Below are positions 33,954 to 47,100 of a stretch of DNA of 64,000 nucleotides, in pieces. The stretch is from Vitis vinifera. Its lineage: Eukaryota > Streptophyta > Magnoliopsida > Vitales > Vitaceae. Under the pieces are notes generated by a model, which saw only the letters and a program-made list of their open reading frames with translations, searched no databases and was not told the origin of the DNA. The position numbers were made by a program, and so were the translations under genes. How positions within the stretch are numbered: position 1 is the stretch's first letter; each line of letters opens with the position of its first letter. The stretch is taken from contig NC_081822.1 of assembly GCF_030704535.1 (NCBI RefSeq), forward strand, positions 8,102,501 through 8,166,500. Reading direction: 5' to 3'.

Positions 33954-36356
33954 ATGGATGCGCCAGTTCTTTTGCTTCTTCTCACTCTGCTTCTATCTTC
34001 TCCACTTCCATCGTCCACCCTCGACAGTTTGAGTCAAGGCTCATCCCTCTCAGTTGGAAAGCCTGAACAAGTTTTGATTTCACAAAGTGGAATCTTCTCA
34101 GCTGGCTTCTACCCCGTCGGTGATAATGCTTATTGTCTTGCCATATGGTTCACCAAACCATCCTACGACGGCAAACATACCGCTGTTTGGATGGCAAACC
34201 GAAACCAACCAGTTAATGGGAATTTCTCAAAGCTTTCGCTGCTAGAAAGTGGTGATCTTATCTTAACAGATGCTGGGCGGTTCATAGTTTGGACCATAAA
34301 GAGGGTTGGGATTTCTCCGGTGCAATTACACCTCTTCAACACTGGTAACCTTGTGCTGCGTACCTCGGATGGTGTTATTCAATGGCAAAGTTTCGATTCA
34401 CCAACAGATACCCTTCTCCCTCACCAACCACTCACCAGAAATACGAGACTCGTCTCTTCAAGAACCAAAACCAACTTTTTCTCAGGGTTTTATAAGCTCT
34501 ATTTTGACAACAATAACGTCCTCAGTCTTGTCTTCGATGGGCGGGACGCTTCAAGCATTTACTGGCCCCCATCGTGGCTTGTAAGCTGGCAGGCGGGAAG
34601 ATCGGCATACAACAGCAGCAGAACTGCATTACTAGATAACTTTGGCTATTTTTCTTCATCCGACGATTTTAAGTTTCAGTCCTCGGATTTTGGTGAGAGA
34701 GTCCAAAGAAGATTGACCCTGGATATTGATGGCAACTTACGATTATACAGTTTTGAGGAAAGGAGAAATAAGTGGGTTGTTACTTGGCAAGCCATCACGC
34801 TACAATGCAACATTCATGGAATATGCGGACCCAACAGTATTTGTACCTATGTGCCTGGTTCTGGGAGTGGAAGGAGATGCTCTTGCATACCTGGATATGA
34901 GATGAAAAATCGCACTGACCGAACTTATGGATGCATACCTAAATTCAATCTTTCTTGCGACTCACAGAAGGTTGGTTTCCTCCTACTCCCACACGTTGAG
35001 TTCTACGGCTATGATTATGGCTATTACCCCAATTACACCTTACAGATGTGTGAAAAACTGTGCTTGGAAATATGTGGCTGCATAGGATATCAATACAGCT
35101 ATAATTCGGATGTTTATAAATGTTATCCTAAGCGGCTGTTGCTCAACGGATACCGCTCGCCTAGTTTTGTAGGACATATATACCTAAAATTGCCTAAAGC
35201 TAGTCTTCTTTCCTATGAAAAACCGGTTAAGGAATTCATGTTAGATTGCTCTGGCAACCGCTCAGAGCAGCTAGTAAGATCTTATGCAAAAGCCCACGAA
35301 AATGAAGTGTTAAAGTTCATCCTCTGGTTTGCGTGCGCAATTGGAGCAGTTGAGATGGTTTGCATTTGTATGGTGTGGTGTTTCTTGATGAAGGCCCAGC
35401 AAAACACCAGTACAGATCCGCCAGGCTACATTTTAGCTGCCACGGGATTCAGAAAATTCACCTATACTGAGCTGAAGAAAGCAACACGGGGTTTCAGTGA
35501 GGAGATTGGCAGAGGAGGAGGTGGGGTTGTATACAAAGGTGTCTTATCAGACCACCGAGTGGCAGCCATCAAGCAGCTCAGTGGAGCTAACCAAGGAGAA
35601 TCTGAATTCTTGGCAGAAGTAAGTACCATTGGGAGGCTTAACCACATGAACTTGATAGAGATGTGGGGTTATTGCTTTGAGGGGAAGCACAGGCTCTTGG
35701 TTTATGAATACATGGAGCATGGATCACTAGCACAAAACCTCACTTCCAATACACTTGATTGGCAGAAGAGGTTCGACATTGCGGTGGGCACAGCAAAAGG
35801 CCTGGCTTATTTACACGAAGAGTGCTTGGAGTGGGTTCTACACTGCGATGTGAAGCCTCAAAACATACTCCTAGACGTTAATTATCAGCCAAAGGTGGCA
35901 GACTTCGGCCTGTCAAAGTTACAGAACAGAGGAGAAATCAACAATTCGAGATTGTCGAGGATCAGAGGAACAAGAGGTTACATGGCTCCAGAATGGGTTT
36001 TGAACCTCCCCATCACCTCCAAAGTAGACGTTTATAGCTATGGTATTGTGGTTCTGGAGATGGTTACCGGCCGAAGGAGTGCTTCAATGGCCATCCACGG
36101 TACAGATGGCATAGGGGAACGTCAGAGTTTGGTGGCATGGGTGAAAGGGAAGATGAATGGAGCAACTGCGGTTGCTTCGTGGATGAAAGAAATCCTAGAC
36201 CCGTCGATGGAAGGCGAATATGACATGGGTGAGATGGAAATTCTAGTAGCAGTGGCTTTGCAATGTGTGGAATTGGACAAGGATGAAAGACCCACCATGA
36301 GTCAGGTGGTCGAGACGCTTCTCCGCCCCGAACGTGGAAACAATCATCACTACTAA
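33954..36356 (+). CDS. A3: G-type lectin S-receptor-like Ser/Thr kinase (ZmPK1-like)
   Basis: Intronless, 800 residues, same domain order as A1 and A2. Its kinase domain is essentially that of A2 (both have GEINN after DFG and YQPKVADF), while the ectodomain shares changes with A4 (for example the KLYFDNNNVLSLVFDG segment and GYQYSYNSDVYKC). The catalytic Lys, HCD, DFG and APE are intact and no breaks were found. It pairs tail to tail with broken B2. A3 may therefore be an A gene without a working B partner in its own unit. Confidence 0.94.
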   Translation: MDAPVLLLLLTLLLSSPLPSSTLDSLSQGSSLSVGKPEQVLISQSGIFSAGFYPVGDNAYCLAIWFTKPSYDGKHTAVWMANRNQPVNGNFSKLSLLESGDLILTDAGRFIVWTIKRVGISPVQLHLFNTGNLVLRTSDGVIQWQSFDSPTDTLLPHQPLTRNTRLVSSRTKTNFFSGFYKLYFDNNNVLSLVFDGRDASSIYWPPSWLVSWQAGRSAYNSSRTALLDNFGYFSSSDDFKFQSSDFGERVQRRLTLDIDGNLRLYSFEERRNKWVVTWQAITLQCNIHGICGPNSICTYVPGSGSGRRCSCIPGYEMKNRTDRTYGCIPKFNLSCDSQKVGFLLLPHVEFYGYDYGYYPNYTLQMCEKLCLEICGCIGYQYSYNSDVYKCYPKRLLLNGYRSPSFVGHIYLKLPKASLLSYEKPVKEFMLDCSGNRSEQLVRSYAKAHENEVLKFILWFACAIGAVEMVCICMVWCFLMKAQQNTSTDPPGYILAATGFRKFTYTELKKATRGFSEEIGRGGGGVVYKGVLSDHRVAAIKQLSGANQGESEFLAEVSTIGRLNHMNLIEMWGYCFEGKHRLLVYEYMEHGSLAQNLTSNTLDWQKRFDIAVGTAKGLAYLHEECLEWVLHCDVKPQNILLDVNYQPKVADFGLSKLQNRGEINNSRLSRIRGTRGYMAPEWVLNLPITSKVDVYSYGIVVLEMVTGRRSASMAIHGTDGIGERQSLVAWVKGKMNGATAVASWMKEILDPSMEGEYDMGEMEILVAVALQCVELDKDERPTMSQVVETLLRPERGNNHHY

Positions 36357-38030
36357 TAAATTAATGCCTCGTATGGGGCCCAAGTGAGGTGGCTTTCTGT
36401 ACCTGTTCCGCCCATTTATGATATTTGTAAAAAGACAGTAATTTTAAGTAGAATAATTGAGAAGCCGAATCTTTTGATACAACATACAATATAATTATAT
36501 TGAAGTATCTTTTTAAAAGATACAACTTGGTTATAAATTTTAATGTCAATCTTCTCGAATGTTAAGTAAAAAATTGTTTAATTTTTTTAGAAAATCTTTA
36601 ATATTATGTCACTATATTTAAAGTATTTTTTAAGAGGTTATCAAAATTTGATATTATTTTTTAATTCAAATTTATAATTATAATTTATAAATAGTTTTTT
36701 AATTATTATAAAATACCGGACTTCTTACTAGATCAATTAGAATGGACGATCATCTATTCCTCTATATCTCTTCAATATTGTTGCTATCCTCCTCCCAACT
36801 TTATATAAAATAAAAATTTTACTAATAAATATTACATGGAATTTTGTTCCCAATATCTCTCCTTCGTACTCTTATCTTATTAAACTCTTCTTTTACAATA
36901 TTAATTGATATATTTTAGGTATTTGTATGTTAGTGAATTAATTTAAATATCGTAGGTTTTGACTTTTGGGACAACCATTTTAGAGAGCTCATACATCACG
37001 CACTACCACCTCAACCTTCTTTGACATTCATTTATTTATTTTTATTACCTTTCGATCGGTGATATCATTGCTTAGGAACAATAATTATTGTGAAGGCATT
37101 TTATCTTTTTCGTTTACCCAAGAATAATCATACTAATATAAACAAATAATTTTGATCATGCACAAATAAATATATTTTTATAAAATTTAGATTTAATTTT
37201 TTAGTATATGACATAGATTCTTCTTCTTCTCCTTTGCTAAATCTCATGTGGTTGGATTTGGAGCATCGACTGTACGTATTATTCAATTGTGAAAGACAAA
37301 TTTCATTGAGTTGAAAGACCAATGGGCCATGGACGCAATGCTTGCTTCACTTAATTTTTTAAAACTCGTTTTTAGTAGTACAAATTTTTTTATTATATAA
37401 AGTATTGATGTTATTATCTTTTTATATTAATTTTATTTTTCTTCCATTTTTTATATTGATTTTATAAAAACATATCTTGGGATATTATTTCACTAAAAAC
37501 ATATCATATGCATAACCGTTTAACATGCAATTTTTTCATACATAATCAAAGATAGACTTTTTTTTCCTTTTACTTTTTTTCCTTCTTTTTTTTTTTTTGG
37601 TATTTTGTCGTAAACAAACACGGTCTTAGAATTTAATCACAAACAAAGTATTATGTTACTTTTAATCAAATTTAAGGACTTGGCATGCCTGTCATGTACT
37701 TTAGACACAAATGAAAAGTTTGAGGTCTCCTATTGAAAATTTAATTCATTCCAGTATACCATATTATTATTATTATTATTATTTTGGTGATCATGGGTAT
37801 AAATATTACTAGGAAAAAAGGCAAATTGACGTAATAGAAGGCCTAACGGCTCATGTTTTGTATTTATTTAAATTAGTATTTATTAATCATTTATTGATGT
37901 GATAAAAAATTTGTAATTCAAAATTTGATTTTATCAAGTGAAGTACCCGATAAACAGAAACGGAGGAACCTAAAGGGAGGGAAAAAAAAAAGGTGAAATG
38001 AAGACACATCCAAAAACCCTAATGGCCTAT

Positions 38031-38894
38031 TGTCACACCCTCGAAAATCACCTTAAATTTTTCTTACGAGTGCGTGGTGCTAAGGACCCGTCCTTAGCCA
38101 ACCTTCCCTTCCCAACGTTTAGAAGAACAGAATAGAATACAGAAATCAAAGCAACAGGGACACACGAGGTTGCAGGAAAATCCTTTCCCAACTTGTATTA
38201 ATCACTCTTACAAGACAAAATTGCTTCTTGAACTAGAGTACAATGCACTTACCCAAGGCATACAAGAAGGAATCCTTTCCCCAACTCTCACCCTCTGTTT
38301 CAAGGCTGCAGGAGCCCTATTTAAATGACTCATCTACAGTTACACATTTGAATTCCCTCAATTCAAATCTTGGAGCCAACTAGGTGGTCATGCAACTGGC
38401 CAGAACTGCCCTCAACTGCTTGCACAACCACCCACTGTGGATTCGGCTCCTTGCGACACGTGGCATCGCGCATTTCACCCGGACGGAAATTCTCCCTTAT
38501 TCCACCCGAATATCTCATATCCGGAATTCTGTCCGCTGACGTTCCACTCGGATATCTCACATCCGGCGCCTGTCCGCCGCCGTTCCACTCGGATATCTTA
38601 CATCTGGCGCCTGTCCACCGTTGTTCCACCCGAATATCTCTCATCCGACGCCCCATGTCATCGGATAGGAGAGGAGGACGATTCAACTTCCCCAGGTAGA
38701 CATGTCCGAATCCTTTGGTAACGCCTATTCGGGGTGCGCGCATGACTTGTCCACGATCCCCACACTTAGCTCCTGGGGTTTGAACCACAAAACCTCCAGG
38801 CTTTCCTTGCTTTCCACCTAGGCTCTCATAGGTGCAAGACCTACCCATGAGGCTTATTTCTCCGGGTTTGAATCAAGTGGATAAGGGGTTGACA
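38031..38894 (-). mobile_element. Solo LTR, 864 bp
   Basis: It begins TGTCACACCC and ends GGGTTGACA, so it has TG...CA ends. The flanks are CCTAT (38026-38030) and CATAT (38895-38899), a 5-bp target duplication with one change. The A2/B1 spacer at about 24150 has the uninterrupted site. The minus orientation is a guess. It is GC-richer than its surroundings. The family was not identified; it is probably gypsy-type. Confidence 0.7.
38500..38664. repeat. 41-bp minisatellite in solo LTR
   Basis: TTCCAC starts at 38500, 38542, 38583 and 38624, giving four copies of a 41-42 bp unit with GAATATCTC or GGATATCTC and a TGTCCGCC segment. It lies inside the LTR. Confidence 0.85.
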
Positions 38895-40886
38895 CATATC
38901 CCCTAAAAATTCTAGCTTTAGAATTATTGTCCTAGAAGAAAAAGACGAGCAAGTGTTTTCTCACATCATGGAGTTACTATATAACGTTAAAAAACTAAAG
39001 TATTGTTTGTTTTCTTAATTTTTTATTTCGGTTTTTTTTAAACCTTTCATTAACTTATTATTTACTTCTTAAATTTTTTTATTAAATAAAAAATTTTAAA
39101 TATATAAAATTTTTAAATATTGAAAATAATTCATTAATTTTTCTTTACTTATTTAATAAAAATAAAATATAAAAAATGAACAATTTAATACTTAATATTA
39201 TTAAATACTATTTAATTTTAAATTTTATTTAAAATTAAGTTAAAAAGAAACACCATTTAAATGTCTTCATTGTGTGTTGGACATTATCAACTCTACTCTT
39301 TTATAAAAAAATTTATTTTAGGAAATTTTAGTTTCCAAATGAAGTAGGTTTATAAACATATCAATTGCCTTAAATTTAATTGAAATAAATAAACAATAAA
39401 AAAACACTTGAATTGATTAAGGAACAATTTTTTTATGCCAAGGGAAGATGGTGGTGATATATTGATTTGAGTAAGGATTTCATAATTTCTCAAAAGAAAG
39501 AGAAAGAGGAAAAAGCAAGATTTATTAAAAGATAGATACATTAGGATATCATATTCGAATTTAGTATTTTTGTTTTCTCTTCTTTATAAAACTAAATAAT
39601 AGAAATCAAATACTTTTACCAACTTCGCATACTGCACCGTTTCGTTTTTCACTTCGTCTAATTTTACCTTCAATTCATTTGTTTCCTATTTTATTTCTTG
39701 AAACATGTATTGACTAAAGCCTCTGTACCAATGTTTCAGGACATGGAGAGGTAGCCGTCCTCCTCCGGCCTCTCCTCCGGTCACATAAGCTTCTCAACTA
39801 TCTGGCTCATCGTGGGTCTTGAGTCCCTGTCTTCCTCCACACATTCCAAGGCAACTCCAATCAGAATTTCCATCCGGCGCAGGTCGCATTCGCCTTGCAT
39901 CACAGGGTCCAGGATGTCTTCAATCCACGACCCCCTGGCACCAATCCCATTCATTCGATCCCTCACCCATTTAATCAACCCACGCTGCTCTGTCTCTCCT
40001 TGGGCATCAGTATCGGGGATAGCAGTTGGGCTCTTCCCTGTCACCATCTCCAAAACCACGATTCCATAGTTATAAACGTCTACCTTGGAGGTTATGGGAA
40101 GGTTGAATACCCATTCAGGAGCCATGTATCCTCTGGTTCCTCTGATCCTCGAGAAACTTGAATTGTCAAGCCCTCCTCTGTTTCGCAGTTTCGACATCCC
40201 AAAATCGGCCACTTTTGGCTGGTAATTAGAGTCCAAGAGTATGTTCTGAGGCTTGACGTCACAGTGCAGAACCCACTCCAAGCATTCTTCGTGTAAATAA
40301 GCTAGGCCTCTGGCCGTGCCAAGCGCTATTTGGAACCTCTTCTCCCAATCAAGAGTATTGGAAGATAGCTTTTGTGCCAAGGATCCATGTTCCATGTACT
40401 CATACACCAACAGCCGGTGCTTCCCCTCTATGCAATATCCCCACGTCTCTATTAAGTTCATGTGATTAAGCCTTCCAATGGTGCTCACTTCTGCTAGAAA
40501 TTCTGCTTCTCCTTGATTGGCTTCTTTGAGGCGCTTGATTGCTGCCACTCGACGATCAAGCAATACACCTTTATATACCACTCCTCCACCTCCTCTTCCA
40601 ATCTCTTGGGTGAAACCTCGCGTGGCCTTCTTCAACTTTGCATAGCTGAATCTTTTAAACCCGTTTGCAACGAGGATGTAGCCTTGCATGGTCGAGACTG
40701 GATCATGGTGTACCCTAAATAAGAAAAGCCATACCAGCAAGACAATTGCCCCCTCTAGAACTCCCAGTACGTAGGCAAACCAAAGCAAAAACTTCAATGA
40801 CCCATTTTCATGGCCCTTGCGATATGTTGTATCTAGCTGTATATAACGAGTGTTGCCTGAACAATTCATGGTGAATTCTTCAAGAG

Positions 40887-41224
40887 TGTTGGAAATCAAG
40901 CCAGCATCCTCTGTTTACTTCCCTAATTAGTGTAATGTACAGCCTTTATTATAATTGATTTAGGAGTAATTCTAGCAAGGTAGTTTATTCACTTTCCATG
41001 TAAGAGTAGTTTATTCACTTCCCATGTAAGAGTAGTTTATTCACTTCCCATGTAAGAGTTTATTCACTTTCCATGTAAGGGAAATTCCATTCCGGAATTG
41101 TCTCATATCTGTAGGCTATTTATTTATGCTTTCATTCATTGTAAAGGGTGAGATCACGGAATGAATTGAGGTGTTCCTCCATAGTTTGTCTTCAAATTCT
41201 TCATATTTTTCTTCAAATTCTTCA
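40887..41224. mobile_element. Solo LTR, 338 bp, in B2
   Basis: TGTTGGAAATC to CAAATTCTTCA, with TG...CA ends, flanked by AAGAG (40882-40886) and AAGAT (41225-41229), a 5-bp duplication with one change. B1 has the empty site (TTCAAGAGGATC). The size and TGTTGG start suggest a Ty1/copia-type LTR. Inside are three or four copies of an 'agtttattcacttcccatgt' unit near 40980-41075. No internal retrotransposon sequence remains, so it is a solo LTR left by recombination. Confidence 0.8.
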
Positions 41225-42142
41225 AAGATGATCATATCTGGGAAAGAGACTAGCTTTAGGCAGTTTTAGATACATGGTTCCAGGATAATTTGGCGAACTG
41301 AATCCATTAAGCAAGAGGGTATTTGGGTAACAATCGTAAAGGTCGTCGCTAAAATTTAGCAGGAAGGCCTTGCATTTGCACAACTGTAAGCATAGATTTT
41401 CACACCTTTCGTAGGTGTAATTGGGGTAGTGACCATAGTCATAGCCGTAGAGTTGAACATGAGGGAGTGGGAAGAAGCCCACCTCAGTTTGGTTACAAGC
41501 GATATCAGTTTCTGGTGCACACCCATAAGACTAGTCAGTTGAATTTACAATCTTGAATCCAGGCATGCAAGAGCATCCTCTGCCATAAGCAGGGGTGTAA
41601 CTGCAGAGACTATTGGGTTCGCAGATGCCATGAATCTGGCATGGTTGGGAGATAGCCTGCCATGAAACCGACCAGGTTCCTCTCGTTTCTTCTAGACTAT
41701 ACATTCTAAGATTGCCATCGAAATCGAGGGCCAATCTTCTCTGAGGCCCTGCACCAAAATCCGCTGACCGAAATTCCAAATCATCTGATGCTCTATAATA
41801 ACCCAAAGAATCGAATACTGCGATTCGACTGTTGTTGTATGTGCTCCTTCCAGCATCCCAGGTCACCAGGCTTAGGTCTGGCCAATAGATGCTGGAAACC
41901 TCAGTACCATTGAAGAGAAGGCGGATGACGTTATCACTGTCAAAAAATAGCTTATAAAAACCAGAAGAATAGTTGCTTTGGCTTCTTGAGGAGATAAGGC
42001 TGGTATCTTTGGTCAGTATCTGGTGAGGAAGAAGAGTATCTGTGGGTGAGTCAAAGCTCTGCCAAATCACCGTCTTCTCCCAAGCATATAGAACAAGATT
42101 GCCGGTGTTAAGGAGCTGTAATCTCGCAGATGAGGTTGAAAC

Positions 42143-44118
42143 TGTCACGCCCCAAGACCCACTCCAAGGGCGTGACGGTCATTTCACACCTCAAACCCGA
42201 AGGCTTAAAGTATAATCTGACCCGAACAATCATATTATAACTAGATGTTACCAATTACCAAATACCTGTTCAGAGTAGCAGAACAAAATCTAAATTCCTC
42301 AAAATTCAATTTCCAAATAACTTCCAAATATCAAATGATCCAAATGAACATAACTAACAGTTAAACAAAATCCAACATAAAATCCTAAGTCAAATCTTAA
42401 TGATGACCATTCTTCAGCCTAGCCATCACTCCTCACCCGAACTAAGAGTACCTGAAAATTTTCAACAATTGGGAATGAGCTCACAGCCCAATAAGGAATA
42501 TTAATGCAATTCATGGATCAAATATTTTCATTTCAAATAGGAGATATCAATTTTTTTTTTTCTCATCAAATATCAGAGTTCCAAAAATACCAATATATTC
42601 AAAATTCAACCAACCAATTTCATATCAAATTCAAACACTTTCACATAAAATTCAATCAAATTCATTCAAGTTTCATTACTCTGGTTATCAAATATCAAAT
42701 GCCCAGTTAGGTGGGACTTTTCAAATGGGTGGCTAGCCTCAAATTGTTCCTGGTGGACGGAACCAAACACTACTAGTACTAGTAACCTCTAACCAAACCC
42801 CTAGAGGCTGGGGTCCAAATCAATTACATTCCCACCATGAAATGTAAAGGTCAACTATTATATCCCGTTGATAGGGCCGAATAGTCAATTATTATATCCC
42901 GTTGACAAGGGTCAAATAAACCAGAGTGATGTTTTTGTTCAAGTTTTCAAATTTACACAACATAATATCTCCATATTTTGTGTCATAAATAAAACAAAAT
43001 ATTCCAACATAACATTTAGTGCAAAACAATTTGATCCATGCATGGTAACAAAATATCATTTTCTTTTCCACAATTCAAAATAACATATAAGATAATTTAA
43101 TTTTATAAATATTACATTAACTTCCCTTACCTCAAAAGAAGTCCTTGAAAGCTTGGGAGAAGAATAATTCTGAAAAAAAAAATATAATCTACTCTTCACC
43201 TAATATAACATAAAAGAAACAATTATTACTATTTATTTATAATTTAACTAATCTATTCCTTATTTAAAAAAAACTAATAAATTCCCAATTTGTTTCTAAT
43301 AATACATTACTAATTTAATTAAATTATAACTTTATTTCGCTATAAAATTCTATATATATATATATATATATTGCTAAATCTCTTATTCTATTTATTACAA
43401 AAATACCATTATTACTATTATCTTATTTATAAATCTAAAACTAAATATTATTATTTAATTAACCAATTCCAAACCACTCAACCTCGGGTACACCAAACCA
43501 AAAAGCAAGTTTTTATTTTTATTTTTTATTTTTTTTTCATTGCCAATCATGATCCATTAATATATATATATATATATATATATAAAAGGGGCTTCCTGGC
43601 ACACGCACCTTTTTTTTTTTTTTTTAATAAAATTAACCCTAACCTAAAATCAAAACCTTCCAAGAAATTTTTTTTTTTTTCTAATAAAACTTAAGATCTC
43701 CCAAATTCCAATACTAAAATCAAAATATTAAATTTTCACTATTTGATATTAAAACGAATTAAAAAAATAATCTAACCCTAATCTAGATTTGGGGTTTTCC
43801 AAAAAAATATATCTAATGTGTTTGAAATTAATCAATGAATCTAAAATATTAAACTAGGGGTTAGAATCTTACCTATAGAGATCTGTTCTTCAACCCTGAA
43901 ATCTGACTCCAATCTTACGTTCTCTGGAATTCTACGAACAGGAAATCTATTCAGAAAAAAAGGGAAAAAAATAAAATTTCTAATTTATACCTAGGGTATT
44001 TATTCGTAAAATTACACTTTTACCCTTCTTCCACTTTATTAAATTAATTAATTAATTAATTTAATTATTAATAACAATTTCCTAAATTACCCTTAAAAGA
44101 AAATGCTTGGGCATTACA
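42143..44118 (-). repeat. 3' LTR of chromovirus
   Basis: 1976 bp, TG...CA ends (TGTAATGCCC to GGGCGTGACA in element orientation). Length differs from the other LTR mainly in TA and T runs (near 43352 and 43558). Short frames in it are not genes. Confidence 0.9.
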
Positions 44119-44131
44119 TCCTCCCCTCCTT
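44119..44131 (-). other. Polypurine tract of chromovirus
   Basis: AAGGAGGGGAGGA on the minus strand, directly next to the 3' LTR. This is the expected place for the plus-strand primer. Confidence 0.85.
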
Positions 44132-44140
44132 AACAAAAGT

Positions 44141-47100
44141 TTAGTCCTCTAAACTTGACATACCTGAGTCTTGAAATAATTGAGGATGTTTTTCTCTCAT
44201 CTCTTCTTCTAACTCCCAAGTGGCCTCTCGGATACTATGATTGCTCCACTGGACCTTTACCAACTTGACAACAGCATGTCGTAGTACCTTATCCATCATA
44301 TCCACAATTTGAACGGGTACCTCTTCATAGGTCAAGTCCTCAAAATTTTGAATAGGCTCCAACTCCACAACATGAGAAGGATCATAAATATACTTCCTTA
44401 GAGTCGAAACATGAAACACATTATGAACCTTAGACAAGCTTGGGGGCAAGACTACTTTATATGCCAAAGTGCCTACTCTTTCTAATATTTCAAACGGACC
44501 CACAAAACGAGGACTAAGTTTTCCTTTTCTCCCAAATCTCATCACATACTTCATAGGTGAAACTTTCAAGAACACATGATCACCCACCTCAAACTCCAAA
44601 TCTCGCCTACGATGATCAGCATAACTCTTATGTCTACTTTGAGCTGCTTTTAATATTTCTTTAATCAAAGCAACCTTTTCAACAGTCAACTGCACAAGTT
44701 CAGGCCCCAAAAGTTTCCTTTCTCCAACATCATTCCAATAGATAGGAGATCGACATTTCCTACCATACAATGCCTCAAAAGGTGTCATCCCAATGCTAGC
44801 TTGAAAACTATTGTTATAGGCAAACTCTACTAAAGGTAAATGATCATCCCAATTACCTTGCAGGTCCAAAATACAAGCTCTCAACAAGTCTTCCAAAACC
44901 TTAATTACCCTTTCTGATTGGCCATCAGTTTGAGGATGGAAAGCAGTACTAAAACTCAACTTAGTGCCCAAAGTTTTTTGTAGACTATGCCAGAATCTAG
45001 AAGTGAAACGAGGATCTCTATCAGACACTATAGAAACTGGTACTCCATGCATTCTCACAATCTCCTTCACATAAAGAGAAGCTAAACGATCTAAAGAAAA
45101 GTTCACTTTCATAGGTAAAAAGTGAGCAGACTTTGTCAACCGATCAACAATCACCCAAATAGCATTATTACCCCCTAAGGTTCTTGGCAATCCTATCACA
45201 AAATCCATGGTAATATGCTCCCACTTCCACTCAGGAATAGCAAGTGGCTGCAAAGACCCTGCTGGTCGTTGATGTTCAGCCTTCACCTGTTGACACACTA
45301 AATACTGAGCCACAAATTGTGCAATATCACGCTTCATACCTGACCACCAATAGTTTTGCCTCAAATCCTTGTACATCTTTGTCCCTCCTGGGTGGATTGC
45401 AAACTTGGAACAATGAGCTTCCTCTAAAAGCTCCCTCTTTAAGTCTTCATCATTTGGGACACAAAGTCTAGTCCCAAATCTCAAGATCTCATCATCTGAC
45501 AAAACAAAATCAGGCTTACTGTCCCTCTTAACTTCCTCCATAACTTGCACTAATTGGGAATCATTCTTTTGTAGGGTCTTAATTCTCCCAACTAAGTCTG
45601 GTTGTACTCTGAAATTTGCTACAAGTGCTCCTAAGCCCATAACTCGAAAGTGGACTTGTAAACTCCTCAACTCTTCAAGTAACTGCCTTTGACAACCTCT
45701 AATAGCTGCTAGAGAACCAACTGACTTCCTACTCAAGGCATCAGCTACAACATTCGCCTTCCCAGGATGATACTGAATAATACAATCATAGTCCTTAAGT
45801 AGTTCTATCCATCTTCTCTGTCTTATGTTCAACTCCTTTTGGGAAAATAGATACTTCAAACTCTTATGATCTGTGAATATCTCACAAGTTTCACCAAAAA
45901 GAAAATGTCTCCAAATCTTAAGTGCAAAAACCACAGCAGCTAACTCCAAATCATGAGTAGGGTAATTCCTTTCATAAGGCTTCAACTGTCTAGAAGCATA
46001 AGCTACAACTCTCCCATGTTGCATAAGAACACAACCTAAACCCTGATGAGAAGCATTACTATACACCACAAATCCTCCTGAACCTGAAGGGATAGTCAAA
46101 ATAGGAGCTGACACTAATCTATTCTTCAACTCTTGGAAGCTACATTCACAATCATCAGACCACTCAAACTTAACTCCCTTCTGTGTCAACTTAGTTAAAG
46201 GTAGGGCAATCTTAGAGAACCCTTCTATAAACCGCCTATAGTAACCAGCAAGTCCCAAGAAACTTCGAATCTCAGTCACAGTACTAGGTCTTCTCCAATT
46301 AGCTACAGCATCTACCTTGCCAGGGTCAACTGAGATGCCATCATTGCTTACCACATGCCCAAGGAAAGAAATTCAGTCTAACCAAAACTCACACTTCTTC
46401 AGTTTAGCATACAACTGCTTATCTCTGAGGATATGTAATACAATACTCAAATGGCCCTCATGCTCCTCTCTACTTCTTGAGTATACCAAGATGTCATCTA
46501 TAAAAACCACCACAAATTGATCTAAATAGGGTTTGAATACCCTATTCATCAAGTCCATAAAAGCAGCAGGTGCATTAGTCAAACCAAAAGGCATAACAAG
46601 AAACTCATAGTGCCCATACCTAGTTCGAAAAGCAGTCTTGGGTACATCTTCCCCTCTAACCCTCAACTGGTGATAACCCGATCAAAGATCTATCTTAGAG
46701 AACACACAAGCACCTTGTAACTGATCAAACAAATCATCAATCCGAGGAAGGGGATACTTGTTCCTCACTATCACCTTATTCAACTCCCTATAGTCAATGC
46801 AAAGTCTCATTGAGCCATCCTTCTTTTTCACAAATAGAACAGGAGCTCCCCAAGGTGAAACACTAGGCCTGATAAAACCCTTGTCTAATAACTCTTGAAG
46901 CTGAACTTTCAACTCCTTAAGCTCCACAGGTGCCATCCTGTATGGGGCCTTAGACATAGGACCTATTCCTAGTACTAGATCAATGGTGAACTCCACCTCT
47001 CTCTCTGGTGGCAAGCCAGACAAATCCTCTGGAAAGACATCAGGATACTCTCTTACTATAGGTATGTCTTCCAACTTCAAATCACTTTCATTACTCACCA

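Larger units (their letters stand above)
36357..39735. other. Spacer between convergent A3 and B2
   Basis: AT-rich, no gene supported. It follows the A2/B1 spacer but lacks some segments around 36890-37080 and carries an 864-bp solo LTR (38031-38894). Frames on both strands at 38363-38848 fall inside that LTR and are not genes. A (TTA)n run is near 37765. Confidence 0.7.

Noticed and set aside
38363-38848. 161-codon frame between A3 and B2
   Set aside because: Falls inside a solo LTR and its repeats come from the 41-bp minisatellite.
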